Shown here one piece after another: positions 43,563-53,758 of a stretch of DNA of 64,000 bases (its first letter is position 1; each line of letters opens with the position of its first letter). The stretch is from the NCBI RefSeq assembly GCF_006542335.1, contig NZ_CP032485.1:722001-786000 (forward strand), in the 5' to 3' direction. A program made the translations under genes and the position numbers. The notes below the pieces were generated by a model. That model saw nothing but the letters and a program-made list of their open reading frames with translations, did no database searches and had not been told where the DNA came from. The DNA comes from Neokomagataea tanensis (GTDB taxonomy: Bacteria > Pseudomonadota > Alphaproteobacteria > Acetobacterales > Acetobacteraceae).

Positions 43563-46316
43563 TTGGCCGTGTTCAGCCGATCTACAAACGCAATGCGTGA
43601 AACACTGAACGAAGCCCGAAAACGCTCCATGCCACCCGGCCTGCGTAGTGCCCTCAACGCACGTTTACTTGAACTGCTAGGGCTCGTTTTCCTGATTCTC
43701 GCTGTTGGCATCGCGCTGGCGCTATGGAGCTTCAACCCACTCGACCCGTCTTTCAATACCTCAACAGGTACTAACCCGACCAACATTCTGGGACGCACCG
43801 GCGCAACAATATCGGATGCACTCATCCAGTGGTTCGGCTTAGGTAGCGGGTTGCCCATCGTCGTTTTGTTGGCATGGGCTTGGCGGATGGTTCGCCATCA
43901 CCACCTTGGCATGCCCATCATCCGCATTTTTGCCGCTCTCGCGCTCCTGCCCGCTGGCGCCGCTTTCATCGGGACACTTGCTGAACTCGTTCCCGGCCTA
44001 GACGTCGCATGGCCCACAGAATCCCGCCTAGGTGGTGAACTTGGGCATTCCTGCGCGACCCATTTGCTTGACGCCGCTCGCGCAGAGGCCGGAAGTGCAG
44101 GCAGCACGATCGCCCTCTGCCTTGTCTTCCTTCTGATGGGCATGTTGCTCCCCCTTGCCATGGGCCTTCAATGGCGGGAGTGGCAGGCCATGGGGAATGG
44201 CTTTGTTATCTTAGCCCGCCAGCCCCTACGCCTGGCACGACGCGCAAGCGGCGAGCGAGACCCCTCTGATGAAACACCCAACGCGCCTAATCCGCGCGAT
44301 TACGAATATTATAATTCGCCAAATGCCCCTACCCGCAAGAACGCTGATGGTTCAACGCCCGCACCTAATACAGCACCTCTCTCCTTCTTAAAACGCAATC
44401 TCAACCGCAACGTCCCTGCTGCACCACAGCCTTTTGTTCCCCAAAATACTGGTTGGATGCACCCCCCAGCCGAAGCAGTTCAACACGAATCCCCCACCGT
44501 TGAACCGGCACACTACCAAGCACCAGAACCCCATATTGCAGAAGAGCCTCCCGCCAATCGCTATGCAGAGCGACTGGCTGAAATAGAGCGCAATCGTGCC
44601 GCGCCCCCTCCATCGCGCAGCCCCATTGACGAAGGGGAAGACGATGCACCTGCAACACCACTCGACCACCCCTCTTCAGCAGCTCTACAACCCAAACGCG
44701 GCTTCCTTGATCGGTTGCGCCCAGAGCGCCCTTCAGCACCACAAAGCCCGTTACCCAGCCCTCTCCAAGAGAGGGCCCCTGCCCCACGCGCTCCTGCCTC
44801 CGTCGGTTGGGAGCATCCATCAATGGCCTTGCTTAACCCACCACCGGCACTTGCAGCACAAGGCCCATCACAGGATGATCTACAACGCAAAGCCCGCATG
44901 CTGGAGGGCGTGTTGTCGGATTACGGTGTACAGGGCGAAATTGGCGATATCCACGCAGGTCCCGTCGTCACCCTTTACGAACTAACACCCGCACCAGGTA
45001 TTCGCTCCTCCCGCGTTATTGGCTTGGCAGACGATATTGCACGCTCCCTTTCGGTATTAAGCGTTCGTATCGCTACCGTCCCAGGCCGTAACGTCATTGG
45101 TATTGAAGTCCCGAATGCTAAGCGACAAACCGTTTACTTCTCAGAACTTCTCCAGTCGCCTGAATGGGAAAATGCACCCGGTCGCCTGAAAATCGCCCTC
45201 GGGAAAGATATTTCAGGCACCCCGATATACACTGACCTCGCTAAAATGCCGCACCTCTTGGTTGCCGGTACAACAGGATCGGGTAAATCCGTCGGCGTTA
45301 ACGCCATGATTTTGTCGCTGCTCTACCGTCTCAGCCCGGAAGAGTGCCGCCTCATCATGATTGACCCCAAAATCCTTGAATTGTCGATTTATGACGGCAT
45401 CCCACACCTCCTGACCCCTGTCGTTACAGAACCCACTAAAGCTGTTAGTTCTCTTAAATGGACTGTGCAGGAAATGGACCGGCGCTACCGCCTTATGGCC
45501 CATCTGCAAGTTCGAAATATCAGCGGGTATAATGACAGGGTCGCACAACTACGCGGCACTGGAGAAATGGTAACACGCCGCGTTCAAACAGGATTTGACC
45601 CTGAAACCGGCAAACCCGTCTTCGACGAACAACAAGTCCCTCTAGAAAACTTGCCTTATATCGTCGTGGTCATTGACGAAATGGCAGACCTGATGATGGT
45701 TGCCGGCAAAGAAATTGAAACCGCCGTGCAACGCTTGGCTCAGAAAGCCCGTGCGGCTGGCATCCACGTAATTATGGCTACCCAGCGCCCTTCGGTAGAC
45801 GTCATCACAGGTACTATTAAGGCTAACTTCCCGACCCGTATCTCGTTTCAGGTCATCAGCAAATTCGATAGCCGCACCATTTTGCAAGAACAAGGCGCAG
45901 AGCAGCTCCTTGGCCAAGGCGACATGCTCTTCATGCAGGGTGGCGGCCGCATAACACGTGTTCACGGACCGTTTGTCGCGGATGACGAGGTTGAAGCCGT
46001 CGTCGCAGATTTACGGACCAAAGGAGATCCCATTTACAACGACGACGTCGTCTCCGGTAATGACGAAGAAGCCCCCCGTAGCAGCGCTGGTACAAGCTCT
46101 GGCGGTGAAGGCGAAAACAACCTGTTTGATCAAGCCGTTGATATTGTTGCACGTGAAGGGCGTGCATCCACAAGCTTTATCCAGCGGCACTTATCCATCG
46201 GCTATAACCGTGCGGCGAAACTCATTGAGCAGATGGAAAAAGAGGGTATCATCGGTCCTGCTAACCACGTTGGAAAGCGCGAAATTTTAGTTCGCCGCCA
46301 AACCGATGAAGACTAA
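43563..46316 (+). CDS. ftsK: DNA translocase FtsK
   Basis: A 917-aa protein. Four membrane helices in the first ~200 residues (LLELLGLVFLILAVGIALAL and others), a Pro/Ala-rich linker (~220-410), and the motor domain with Walker A LVAGTTGSGKSVGVNAMILS near residue 575, VVIDEMADLMMVAGKE, and THVIMATQRPSVDVITG-type RecA motifs. The C-terminal gamma winged helix (IQRHLSIGYNRAAKLIEQME) recognises KOPS. It coordinates chromosome resolution and division. Starts at TTG 43563 preceded by GGGG; ATG 43593 is the alternative. Confidence 0.93.
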   Translation: MAVFSRSTNAMRETLNEARKRSMPPGLRSALNARLLELLGLVFLILAVGIALALWSFNPLDPSFNTSTGTNPTNILGRTGATISDALIQWFGLGSGLPIVVLLAWAWRMVRHHHLGMPIIRIFAALALLPAGAAFIGTLAELVPGLDVAWPTESRLGGELGHSCATHLLDAARAEAGSAGSTIALCLVFLLMGMLLPLAMGLQWREWQAMGNGFVILARQPLRLARRASGERDPSDETPNAPNPRDYEYYNSPNAPTRKNADGSTPAPNTAPLSFLKRNLNRNVPAAPQPFVPQNTGWMHPPAEAVQHESPTVEPAHYQAPEPHIAEEPPANRYAERLAEIERNRAAPPPSRSPIDEGEDDAPATPLDHPSSAALQPKRGFLDRLRPERPSAPQSPLPSPLQERAPAPRAPASVGWEHPSMALLNPPPALAAQGPSQDDLQRKARMLEGVLSDYGVQGEIGDIHAGPVVTLYELTPAPGIRSSRVIGLADDIARSLSVLSVRIATVPGRNVIGIEVPNAKRQTVYFSELLQSPEWENAPGRLKIALGKDISGTPIYTDLAKMPHLLVAGTTGSGKSVGVNAMILSLLYRLSPEECRLIMIDPKILELSIYDGIPHLLTPVVTEPTKAVSSLKWTVQEMDRRYRLMAHLQVRNISGYNDRVAQLRGTGEMVTRRVQTGFDPETGKPVFDEQQVPLENLPYIVVVIDEMADLMMVAGKEIETAVQRLAQKARAAGIHVIMATQRPSVDVITGTIKANFPTRISFQVISKFDSRTILQEQGAEQLLGQGDMLFMQGGGRITRVHGPFVADDEVEAVVADLRTKGDPIYNDDVVSGNDEEAPRSSAGTSSGGEGENNLFDQAVDIVAREGRASTSFIQRHLSIGYNRAAKLIEQMEKEGIIGPANHVGKREILVRRQTDED

Positions 46317-47016
46317 AACCAACACTGCCCCCAAGACGGAACAACACGCTAAAATCTTCCGTCCGGGGCATGAGTTGCCTCTTCTCTATTCCGACCCGCA
46401 TTACCTGATTATCAATAAGCCAAGCGGCCTAGCCGTGCATCCCGGCCCGCGCACTACTGCAAGTGTAGAAGGGTGCATGCTCCCTCACCCGAGAGGAGGC
46501 CCATGGCTTGTACATCGCCTTGACCGTGATACGTCGGGTTGCCTGCTCATTGCTAGGCGCAAAACAGCGCTGATTTCTGCCCAGAATTTATTCAGCCAAC
46601 GCCAGATCCGTAAAATCTACTGGGCTGTCGTAGAAGGAACCCCGGACGGTGACACCGGCCTAATTGTCCAGCCTTTGAAAAAACTAAACACTCCAAAGGG
46701 CTGGCATATGGTGTGTCATCCGGATGGAGAGCCAGCCGAGACGCAGTGGCGCGTTCTTTCCCAAGGTCAGGGTAAAGCATTGTTAGAACTTGAGTTAAAA
46801 ACGGGTCGAACACACCAAGCGCGTGTTCACTGCGCGGCTCTTGGTACACCCATCATTGGGGATACTCTGTACGGCTCCAAAAGCCGCACAGACCTTCATC
46901 TCTTGGCACGCTCCCTAACTCTACCGTTGGGAGAAAAAATACTCCACGCTGTAGCGCCCCCGCCAGAAACAATGCTTAAAACCTTGGCGGAGGCAGGCCA
47001 GCCTTACTATTCTTGA
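46306..47016 (+). CDS. RluA-family pseudouridine synthase
   Basis: A 236-aa protein. Catalytic core: LIINKPSGLAVHPGPRT, WLVHRLDRDTSGCLLIARR with the active Asp, LELKTGRTHQARVHCAALGT and PIIGDTLYG. Substrate (23S rRNA or tRNA) cannot be told from the sequence. It lacks an N-terminal S4 domain. Its start lies 11 bp inside the end of ftsK. Convergent with the next gene, overlapping 10 bp. Confidence 0.88.
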   Translation: MKTKTNTAPKTEQHAKIFRPGHELPLLYSDPHYLIINKPSGLAVHPGPRTTASVEGCMLPHPRGGPWLVHRLDRDTSGCLLIARRKTALISAQNLFSQRQIRKIYWAVVEGTPDGDTGLIVQPLKKLNTPKGWHMVCHPDGEPAETQWRVLSQGQGKALLELELKTGRTHQARVHCAALGTPIIGDTLYGSKSRTDLHLLARSLTLPLGEKILHAVAPPPETMLKTLAEAGQPYYS

Positions 47017-47720
47017 ACGACGCGAACGGTCCCGCTGGTCGTCCGAATGACCAGATGTTCGTGGCCGTTACCAACATTGCCACTGACATGGACATCGCGC
47101 GTCCGGTTTGATGACCCGAGACCAAGAGTTTTCAGGCTGTTTTCTTCCCAAGGCCCAGTCTCAACATTTAGACCCAAAGACTGAATAACGGGGAGCTTGT
47201 TATCTTTTTCACTCTGGCGCGCCCAGATGTCCACACTACCCGCAAATGACTTAGAGATGTGGAAGACAACATCGCCGCTGACGGTCGTCAACGAAACGTC
47301 ACGCAGCTGCGGAGGATCTTGGTCACCAAGAGCAACGTCAATATCGCCACTCGTGGTCTTGTAGTGCGCCTCACCAAATACGCGGTCAACGCGAATATTT
47401 CCGCTCACAGTTTGGATTTGAAGCGACTTGTAAGCCTCACCGATCGACACGTCACCGCTGACTGCGGATATGGCGCCACCTTCAGCAACACGGCCAATCT
47501 TAATGTTGCCGCTAATAGCCGAGATGTGCGCTGGAGCGTGCGCTTCCTCTACGCGAATATCGCCACTTACAGTCGCGACTGATCCATTTTCATTCACCTG
47601 TCCCAGCGCAACATCGTCCGACGCAACAGAAATATTCAATGGGTCAGCCAAGCACGTGGACGCTTGCAAGAACGACGCCATGCCAAAAACACACGAAACC
47701 ACTTTTAACGCCGTACGCAT
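47007..47720 (-). CDS. Exported beta-repeat protein (DUF4097-like)
   Basis: A 237-aa protein. Signal peptide RTALKVVSCVFGMASFLQAS ending near CLADP. The body is repeats of about 20 residues with the pattern VSGDIRV / ISGNIKIG / VSGDVSIG / VSGNIRVD, so a beta-helix-like fold, as in DUF4097 putative adhesins. ATG 47720 has AAGGTG upstream. Function unknown. It is convergent with the pseudouridine synthase gene. Confidence 0.65.
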   Translation of the reverse strand: MRTALKVVSCVFGMASFLQASTCLADPLNISVASDDVALGQVNENGSVATVSGDIRVEEAHAPAHISAISGNIKIGRVAEGGAISAVSGDVSIGEAYKSLQIQTVSGNIRVDRVFGEAHYKTTSGDIDVALGDQDPPQLRDVSLTTVSGDVVFHISKSFAGSVDIWARQSEKDNKLPVIQSLGLNVETGPWEENSLKTLGLGSSNRTRDVHVSGNVGNGHEHLVIRTTSGTVRVVQE

Positions 47721-47796
47721 TGTTCACCTTTATGGTAAGTCTATAAAACGAATTTTATCACAAAAGCGCGAACAAGCGCACTTCACCATTTTCTGA

Positions 47797-48228
47797 TCAG
47801 TAGCGCACTGCTTGCATGACTGGACGACGGCTTGGCTGACGAGCTGCGAAGGCACAAACACCGTTTACCAATGAAACGAGAAGGATCACGTTCCACGCAA
47901 GGAACACACCGACTGGCAATATATATACCAATTCGGAAATGCCGGGTTCACTTGGAGGCGCATAATAATAACATAGACCAAACAGTCCTATAGTCGAACA
48001 GACTATAATTACATCCATGTAAAAGAGGTTCATGAGGCGCTCAACGTGCGTAAGAGGGACACCTCGAACACATCTCTTCATCACAAGCGATAATACATAA
48101 AATATAATTATGGAAAAAAATGTAAAAAATCTCAATATAAACATTGAGTATAAAAAATAAACAGAAAATGAATCATAAGAACTTAATAGAGAATACACAC
48201 TCTCTTTCATGTTGTTGATAGATTTCAT
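47797..48228 (-). CDS. Small membrane protein of unknown function
   Basis: About 143 aa with three to four hydrophobic stretches (YFLYSMFILRFFTFFSIIIF, LFYMDVIIVCSTIGLFGLCY and SELVYILPVGVFLAWNVILL). No family recognised. ATG 48228 has AAGGA seven bases upstream, whereas the upstream extension to 48303 overlaps the sugar-transporter 3' end, so I chose the ATG. The gene is AT-rich relative to its neighbours, hinting at recent acquisition. Confidence 0.6.
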   Translation of the reverse strand: MKSINNMKESVYSLLSSYDSFSVYFLYSMFILRFFTFFSIIIFYVLSLVMKRCVRGVPLTHVERLMNLFYMDVIIVCSTIGLFGLCYYYAPPSEPGISELVYILPVGVFLAWNVILLVSLVNGVCAFAARQPSRRPVMQAVRY

Positions 48229-48292
48229 TGTATATTCCTTAGACAGAGGCCTTGAGGAAAGCGCGGCATACACCGCGCCCCTCGTCCGGCAC

Positions 48293-49717
48293 TCAACGCC
48301 CAAGGTGGCGAAGCTTGACCCCCTTCATCAGGCGGTCTTCGATCAAATGCAGAGACATTCCCTTTGTTTCTGGAACAAAAAGAATGGTCAGCACAAGAAA
48401 GAGCGCATTAAGGCCGGCAAAAAGCCAAAACGTGCCAGCTGTTCCAAAAGTTTCCATAAGTGACAGGAAGCTCACACCCACAACCAGATTGGTCATCCAG
48501 TTCGTGAATGTAGAGACAGCAATACCAAAGTCACGGCCACCTAAAGGCTGGATTTCAGAGCACAGAACCCACATCAGCGGACCCGCCGACATAGCGAAAC
48601 CTGCGCAGAAAATCATAAGCAGGAAGACCGCAGCAATCTGAGATGACTGCGTATGCATGCCACCGTTAAGCAATACGCCCAGGACAGCCATGCCAACAGC
48701 CATGACGGAAAAGCCACAATACAAAATAGGCTTGCGGCCCCAACGGTCGACTAGGCCAACAGCAACGAACGTCGCCAGCATGTTCACCAAACCGATAATA
48801 GCCGTACACCACATCTGAGCGTGTTGATCAAAATGTGCTGCAGCCAAAATATTTGGTGCATAGTACATGACAATATTAATGCCGGCTAACTGCTGCATAG
48901 CCTGCAACAAAATACCTAAAGCCACCGAGCGACGAAAATTTGGATTGGTACGGAAAAGTTTAAAACCTTCCTGCTTTGTTTCTAGCTGTTCGCGGATTGC
49001 ACGAATTTCTTTGGATGCTTCCAAAGGATCATTCCGCAGATCCAGCAGAATTTGGCGCGCTTCTTTATGGCGCCCCTGCATCATCAACCAACGAGGGCTG
49101 TATGGCAGAAACAAAACCCCAATAAGAAACAAAACTGCCGGAATACCCGCAACACCGAACATCCAGCGCCAGTTTCCAGAATATGAAAAATACGTATCCG
49201 AGAGGAAGGCAACGAAAATACCGACCGTCACCATTAGCTGATACGTAGAAACCATTGCGCCGCGTGATTCCTCACTGGCGATTTCCGAGAGGTAAAGCGG
49301 CGCAGTAAAAGCTGAAATGCCAACGGCAATACCCATGATCACGCGGAAAAAGATCATGGATGGTACGGACCACGAGAGCGCACACCCAATCGTACCACCC
49401 ACAAAGATGGCCGCACCCAAAATCAATGAGCGTTTGCGGCCCAAACTGTGAGACATCCGCCCGGCGCTGATCGCACCTACAGCTGCGCCAGCCATCATCG
49501 CACTTACGACCCATTCGAGGGCAAAAGTAGATGCGTGATACTCTTTACCGAAAAGGTCCAGCGCCCCGGCAACTACGCCAATGTCCAAACCTGACATCAA
49601 ACCTGCAAGCGCAGCAATCACACCAATCGCTAGAATTTTGAAGCGTGTCGCATCAAAAATGGACGCGTCCTCATTAGTCGTTTGACCAATCGGGGTCGTC
49701 CCGGTTTGCTCTGCCAT
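48293..49717 (-). CDS. Sugar:proton symporter, MFS sugar porter family
   Basis: A 474-aa 12-helix transporter. Sugar-porter signatures are SHSLGRKRSLILGAAIF, RVIMGIAVGISAFTAPLYLS, VDRWGRKPILYCGFSV and the end PETKGMSLHLIEDRL. Resembles GalP/AraE-type symporters for hexoses. Substrate not determined. Upstream is the asparaginase gene, 48 bp away in the same direction. Confidence 0.9.
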   Translation of the reverse strand: MAEQTGTTPIGQTTNEDASIFDATRFKILAIGVIAALAGLMSGLDIGVVAGALDLFGKEYHASTFALEWVVSAMMAGAAVGAISAGRMSHSLGRKRSLILGAAIFVGGTIGCALSWSVPSMIFFRVIMGIAVGISAFTAPLYLSEIASEESRGAMVSTYQLMVTVGIFVAFLSDTYFSYSGNWRWMFGVAGIPAVLFLIGVLFLPYSPRWLMMQGRHKEARQILLDLRNDPLEASKEIRAIREQLETKQEGFKLFRTNPNFRRSVALGILLQAMQQLAGINIVMYYAPNILAAAHFDQHAQMWCTAIIGLVNMLATFVAVGLVDRWGRKPILYCGFSVMAVGMAVLGVLLNGGMHTQSSQIAAVFLLMIFCAGFAMSAGPLMWVLCSEIQPLGGRDFGIAVSTFTNWMTNLVVGVSFLSLMETFGTAGTFWLFAGLNALFLVLTILFVPETKGMSLHLIEDRLMKGVKLRHLGR

Positions 49718-49765
49718 TTTAAAAAATCACTCCAATAAGACGGATCGTTGCACTCACAACGGATT

Positions 49766-50803
49766 TCACGTTCCTGCGTTCAACGCCGCGCGGATTTCTC
49801 CCACGTCACGTCCTTCCCAATTCCGCAAAGACTGGCACATTGTACGTTCCAAAATACCGCTTTGTGCAGCTTTGTTCCGTAATATGTCCCCACCGAAACG
49901 GCTGATGAGCGCAGACATCGCTACTTCTGCGGCACGGTTCGCACCATCATCGACCTTGATGGCAATACCGAGCCCCTCATCAGGCAGAGCCGCAACCATT
50001 ACGCCCTCTGCCCCCATTTTTATGAATGCTCCTAGCCCGATTTCCTTCATCAACGCGGTATCGTACCGTCCCGTTCCCGCCACCATGAAGGGCTGCTTTG
50101 CAACGGCTTCCCGCAAAGTTTGCGCCGCCCGTGCACGATCTGCACTCAGCCCAATTCCGCTGCCAAAACGAGCAAAACCATGCGCCAAAGAATGCAGCGG
50201 AATGGCATAAGTTGGCATTGAGCAGCCATCAGTCCCCCGGCGGTCTTCACGGTGCTCCGCCCCGGTAACTTCAGCCAGAACTTGAGTAACCCGCTTTTGG
50301 ATTGCGTGCTGCGGGTCGATATAACCTTGAGTGGCGATGCCCGCATCACATGACAGGCAAATCAGCCCGGCATGCTTGCCAGAGCAGTTATTATGCAGCG
50401 GACAGGCCTGTTCTCCTGCCCCTGCTAACTGCCGGGCAGCTGGTTCGTATGTCGGCCAATGCGTCCCGCATTCCAGCGCACCCACATCAAGGCCCACACG
50501 GCTCAACAAACGCTGCGCCGTCGCCGCGTGTTCAGCCTCACCATTATGTGATGCGCAAGTCAGCGCCAATTCGGCATCAGAAAGTTGTAACCGTGCAGCC
50601 GCACCACTTTCGACCAGCTCTAGACCCAACAAGGCTTTCACCGTCGAGCGTGGATAAATTGATGCCTCATAATCACCGCAAGACCACACAACCTTGCCGC
50701 TAGCATCCACGATGACAGCACGTCCAAAATGCTGAGACTCAACACGCTGCCCGCGCGTCACCTCGGCCAAAAGGCCCATATTGCCCACTGCCATTTTTCT
50801 CAT
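49766..50803 (-). CDS. L-asparaginase, type II (ReAV-like)
   Basis: A 345-aa enzyme of the asparaginase II family known from rhizobia, unrelated to the classical type. Landmarks are YPRSTVKALLGLELVESG, LTCASHNGEAEHA, CPLHNNCSGKHAGLICLSCD and DGCSMPTYAIPLHSLAHGFA. It would release ammonia from asparagine in the cytoplasm. Two in-frame ATGs (50803 and 50794) are close together; the first is taken. Confidence 0.85.
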   Translation of the reverse strand: MRKMAVGNMGLLAEVTRGQRVESQHFGRAVIVDASGKVVWSCGDYEASIYPRSTVKALLGLELVESGAAARLQLSDAELALTCASHNGEAEHAATAQRLLSRVGLDVGALECGTHWPTYEPAARQLAGAGEQACPLHNNCSGKHAGLICLSCDAGIATQGYIDPQHAIQKRVTQVLAEVTGAEHREDRRGTDGCSMPTYAIPLHSLAHGFARFGSGIGLSADRARAAQTLREAVAKQPFMVAGTGRYDTALMKEIGLGAFIKMGAEGVMVAALPDEGLGIAIKVDDGANRAAEVAMSALISRFGGDILRNKAAQSGILERTMCQSLRNWEGRDVGEIRAALNAGT

Positions 50804-50880
50804 GCCTTTTTCTGGTTTGCTCTAGGACTGCGCGCATAGCACAGTTTTCTCAGCCAACCAGAGTAGCAGAAAAAATGTCT

Positions 50881-51411
50881 TTATTCGGTTTCTTGTGCCC
50901 GTTTGCAGTCGGCGCAGACACCTTCGACTTCGATTGTCGCAGTCTCAGCAGAAAAACCCACTTGCTCAGCTGCCGCCATTAGAGCTGGTACCACTTTTTC
51001 CTGCTCCAACTCCCATGCCCTACCGCATGTATGACAAATAAGGAATTGCGCTTTGTGCACACCCCACGCGTCATGATGATGGCACCCATCATCGCACATC
51101 ATCGCATGCGTGCAGCCCACAAAAGCTGCCAAACGCTCCAACTTGTGGATTAGTCCTTGCTCCAACAAAAAATCGAGCGCCCGATAGACGGTTGGCGGCG
51201 CTGCATTTGGCTGGACTGGGCGGATTTGCGCCAGCAAATCATAAGCCCCTATTGGGCGATCTGCTGAGAGGATCAGCCCCAGTACAAAGCGCCTTGCTTC
51301 AGTTAGACGCGCGCCTCTGGCACGGCACAACTGCACAGCACGATTAAGTTGGTCATCTACAGCCTGCGTAAAAGACAGGCCTGAAGTTGAAGAAAATCGA
51401 GAATCCGCCAT
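50881..51411 (-). CDS. zur: Zinc uptake regulator Zur (Fur family)
   Basis: A 176-aa Fur-family protein. DNA-binding half: GARLTEARRFVLGLILSADR and PTVYRALDFLLEQGLIHKLE; His cluster CDDGCHHHDAWGVHKAQFLI, CxxC in ICHTCGRAW and C-terminal CADCKR for structural zinc. This metal-site layout fits Zur more than Fur. No zinc transporter is nearby in the window. Confidence 0.8.
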   Translation of the reverse strand: MADSRFSSTSGLSFTQAVDDQLNRAVQLCRARGARLTEARRFVLGLILSADRPIGAYDLLAQIRPVQPNAAPPTVYRALDFLLEQGLIHKLERLAAFVGCTHAMMCDDGCHHHDAWGVHKAQFLICHTCGRAWELEQEKVVPALMAAAEQVGFSAETATIEVEGVCADCKRAQETE

Positions 51412-51477
51412 AGAACGGCTTGTATGACATTCCCCAACTTCAAGCTACTGAATGTTGAGTGACAAACTTTTCAAGCC

Positions 51478-51666
51478 CTAGACGACCGCCTTACGAGCCA
51501 GAGGTAGGACCCGCGCCTGTAAGGCAGCCAGATCATGCACAGTTTCATTATGCAAAGAGCGTACGCTCTCATGCGCTGCGTAAAAGCGCCGTAGACCCGT
51601 CTGACTAATCAGAATAGCCACGCCTAAAAAAACACCGTTATTTTCTATAATGGTTGAGCCAAGCAT
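51478..51666 (-). CDS. Hypothetical 62-aa protein
   Basis: A short open frame with plausible protein-like content (LHNETVHDLAALQARVLPLA), but no recognised family and no strong ribosome site. It lies between zur and cysK, upstream of an AT-rich gap. May not be translated. Confidence 0.35.
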   Translation of the reverse strand: MLGSTIIENNGVFLGVAILISQTGLRRFYAAHESVRSLHNETVHDLAALQARVLPLARKAVV

Positions 51667-51960
51667 AGTTTTACCGTTCGATAACTCTACCCAGCTCTTA
51701 AAACTGGGCTATTTAAAGCAAGGATTGATCTTGTTTCAGCGTCACGCTGATCAAACATCGCCTGCACATTCGCAGAACCATAGTGCCCTCTGGTGAATGA
51801 CTTTTGATTGAACGCAAAAGCATAAACAACGTAAATTATAAGTGAGTCAAATTATTTTTCATAGAAAAAGTTATTTATGATAATAACTAAATATTGTAGT
51901 TAAATATCTTTTGCTATTCTTCCCCACCACATCTCTGATTTTTATGATAGAAAATGCCGT

Positions 51961-52974
51961 ATGAAGAAAAAGGCCCCTTCACCAACCACTCCCATTGCTC
52001 CACCCGCTCCATTTGAGTGCTACGCCGCCCCTCGTGGACGCGTTTATAACTCTTTTCTGGAGACCGTCGGCGGAACACCCCTCGTTGCCCTTCCCCGCTT
52101 AACGGAGCGTGAGGGTTTGCAAGCGCGGCTACTCATAAAACTTGAGTTCTTCAACCCGCTCGGCTCCGTCAAAGACCGGATCGGCGTAGCAATGCTGCGT
52201 GATGCCGAAAAACGCGGCCTGATCACCCCAGGCCAAACGACCCTTATCGAGCCGACTTCCGGCAACACCGGAATATCGTTGGCATTTGCCGCCGTTGCAC
52301 TCGGCTACCGGCTTATCGTGACTATGCCCGAAAATGCCTCAACCGAACGGCGGAAAATGATCCGTTTGATTGGTGGAGAAACCGAACTCACTCCAGCGCA
52401 AGAAGGTATGGCAGGCGCTATTAGCAAAGCGCATGAACTCCTTGAAACCCTCTCTGATGCGTGGATGCCAGCGCAATTTGAAAACGAAGCAAATCCATCT
52501 ATTCATGAAGCCACCACAGCCCAAGAAATTTGGGCCGATACGGAAGGCAATGTCGATATTGTTATCGCTGGTCTAGGGACCGGTGGCACTGCGTCTGGCA
52601 TCGCACACGGACTACGCAAACACCGTAAATCGATCAAAATATTCGGTGTCGAACCGCGCGAGAGCGCAGTGCTCCACGGAGATGAACCCGGCCCCCACGG
52701 TATCCAAGGCATCGGTCCCGGCTTTCAACCTGATACACTCGACCTTCGCGCCATGGATAACATCATCGAAGTGTCAGAGCACGAATCCCTCGCAACAGCT
52801 CGCCTTTGCGCGGCGGTAGAAGGGATCCCCATTGGCATTTCATCTGGCGCCGCCCTGCACGCAGGCATTGAGTTGGCCAAACTGCCCGCTAATCGGGGTA
52901 AAACCATTGTGGTCATCGCTCCATCCTTCGCGGAGCGTTATCTTTCTACGTCCCTCTTTGATGGACTTTCTTAA
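51961..52974 (+). CDS. cysK: Cysteine synthase A (O-acetylserine sulfhydrylase)
   Basis: A 337-aa PLP enzyme. The lysine is in FFNPLGSVKDRIGVAMLRDA, the phosphate loop is VIAGLGTGGTASGIAHGL, and GIQGIGPGFQPDTL and ISSGAALHAG are family blocks. It makes cysteine from O-acetylserine and sulfide, the product of the sulfite reductase operon 14 kb away. N-terminal ~20 residues are a Pro-rich extension. Preceded by a 295-bp AT-rich gap. Confidence 0.95.
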   Translation: MKKKAPSPTTPIAPPAPFECYAAPRGRVYNSFLETVGGTPLVALPRLTEREGLQARLLIKLEFFNPLGSVKDRIGVAMLRDAEKRGLITPGQTTLIEPTSGNTGISLAFAAVALGYRLIVTMPENASTERRKMIRLIGGETELTPAQEGMAGAISKAHELLETLSDAWMPAQFENEANPSIHEATTAQEIWADTEGNVDIVIAGLGTGGTASGIAHGLRKHRKSIKIFGVEPRESAVLHGDEPGPHGIQGIGPGFQPDTLDLRAMDNIIEVSEHESLATARLCAAVEGIPIGISSGAALHAGIELAKLPANRGKTIVVIAPSFAERYLSTSLFDGLS

Positions 52975-53072
52975 ATAGTTAATAAGATAAATCACTAAAG
53001 ACTTTTATTTTTCGTTTTTCTCCATTAATCTCACTGTGTTTCGTGGTTAATGGAGAAGCGAGAGATACGGCC

Positions 53073-53740
53073 ATGGCCAAAATCGTTGCAGCGCATAGCG
53101 AGCACAGAACTCTAACCACTGCTCTATCCGTCCTTCCCCTTGAGAGGGAAAACGCTCTACAGCATGGCTTCTCAAACTTAAAAAAGCGCTTTCACCTTCT
53201 GCTCGTACCGGGCCTGTTTGGTTCTGGGCCTTTGCACTGGCAGAGCCAATGGGCTTCAACATTTGGGTTAAAACGCCTCAAACAGACCGATTGGGAAAAT
53301 CCAGAGCCCGCCTCGTGGGACATGAGCCTGTCAACGGCAATCAACACCCGCGACCGCGCCGACAAGCCCATATTACTGATCGGCCATAGTCTTGGCGCTG
53401 TGCTCTGCGCCCGCTGGATGAGCAAACACACGAACACTCAAACCCAAGTGGCAGGGGCATTCCTTGTGGCACCAGCAGACGTAGAGCAAGCACAGACACC
53501 AGACAGCTTCCGTGTCCGCGCATTTGCTCCTTTGCCATCGACCACGACAGCACTACCCACCACCCTCATCGCCAGCGAAAACGATCCTTGGCTGAGCCTT
53601 CCCCGCGCCAAATATTTGTCACAGCGCTGGGGGCAGAACTACGCACCGTCGGAAAGCGCGGACATATTGGTTCAAACGAACCGCTTGGCCTGTGGGAGGA
53701 AGGGGCGCAGCTATTATTTTCGTTTGCAGAACAATGCTGA
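53073..53740 (+). pseudogene. RBBP9/YdeN-type alpha/beta hydrolase, frameshifted in a G-run
   Basis: From ATG 53073 the frame encodes LLLVPGLFGSGPLHWQSQWA, nucleophile block LIGHSLGAVLCARWM and acid SENDPWLSLPRAKYLSQRWG, then leaves frame at the five-G run 53629-53633. In the other frame the expected end follows, AELRTVGKRGHIGSNEPLGL with the catalytic His, stop 53740. One missing G would restore it. Family substrate is unknown. Either a phase-variable or dead gene, or a homopolymer sequencing error. It lies upstream of convergent mntR. Confidence 0.85.
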
Positions 53741-53758
53741 ACTTGGCTGCAAAAACTA

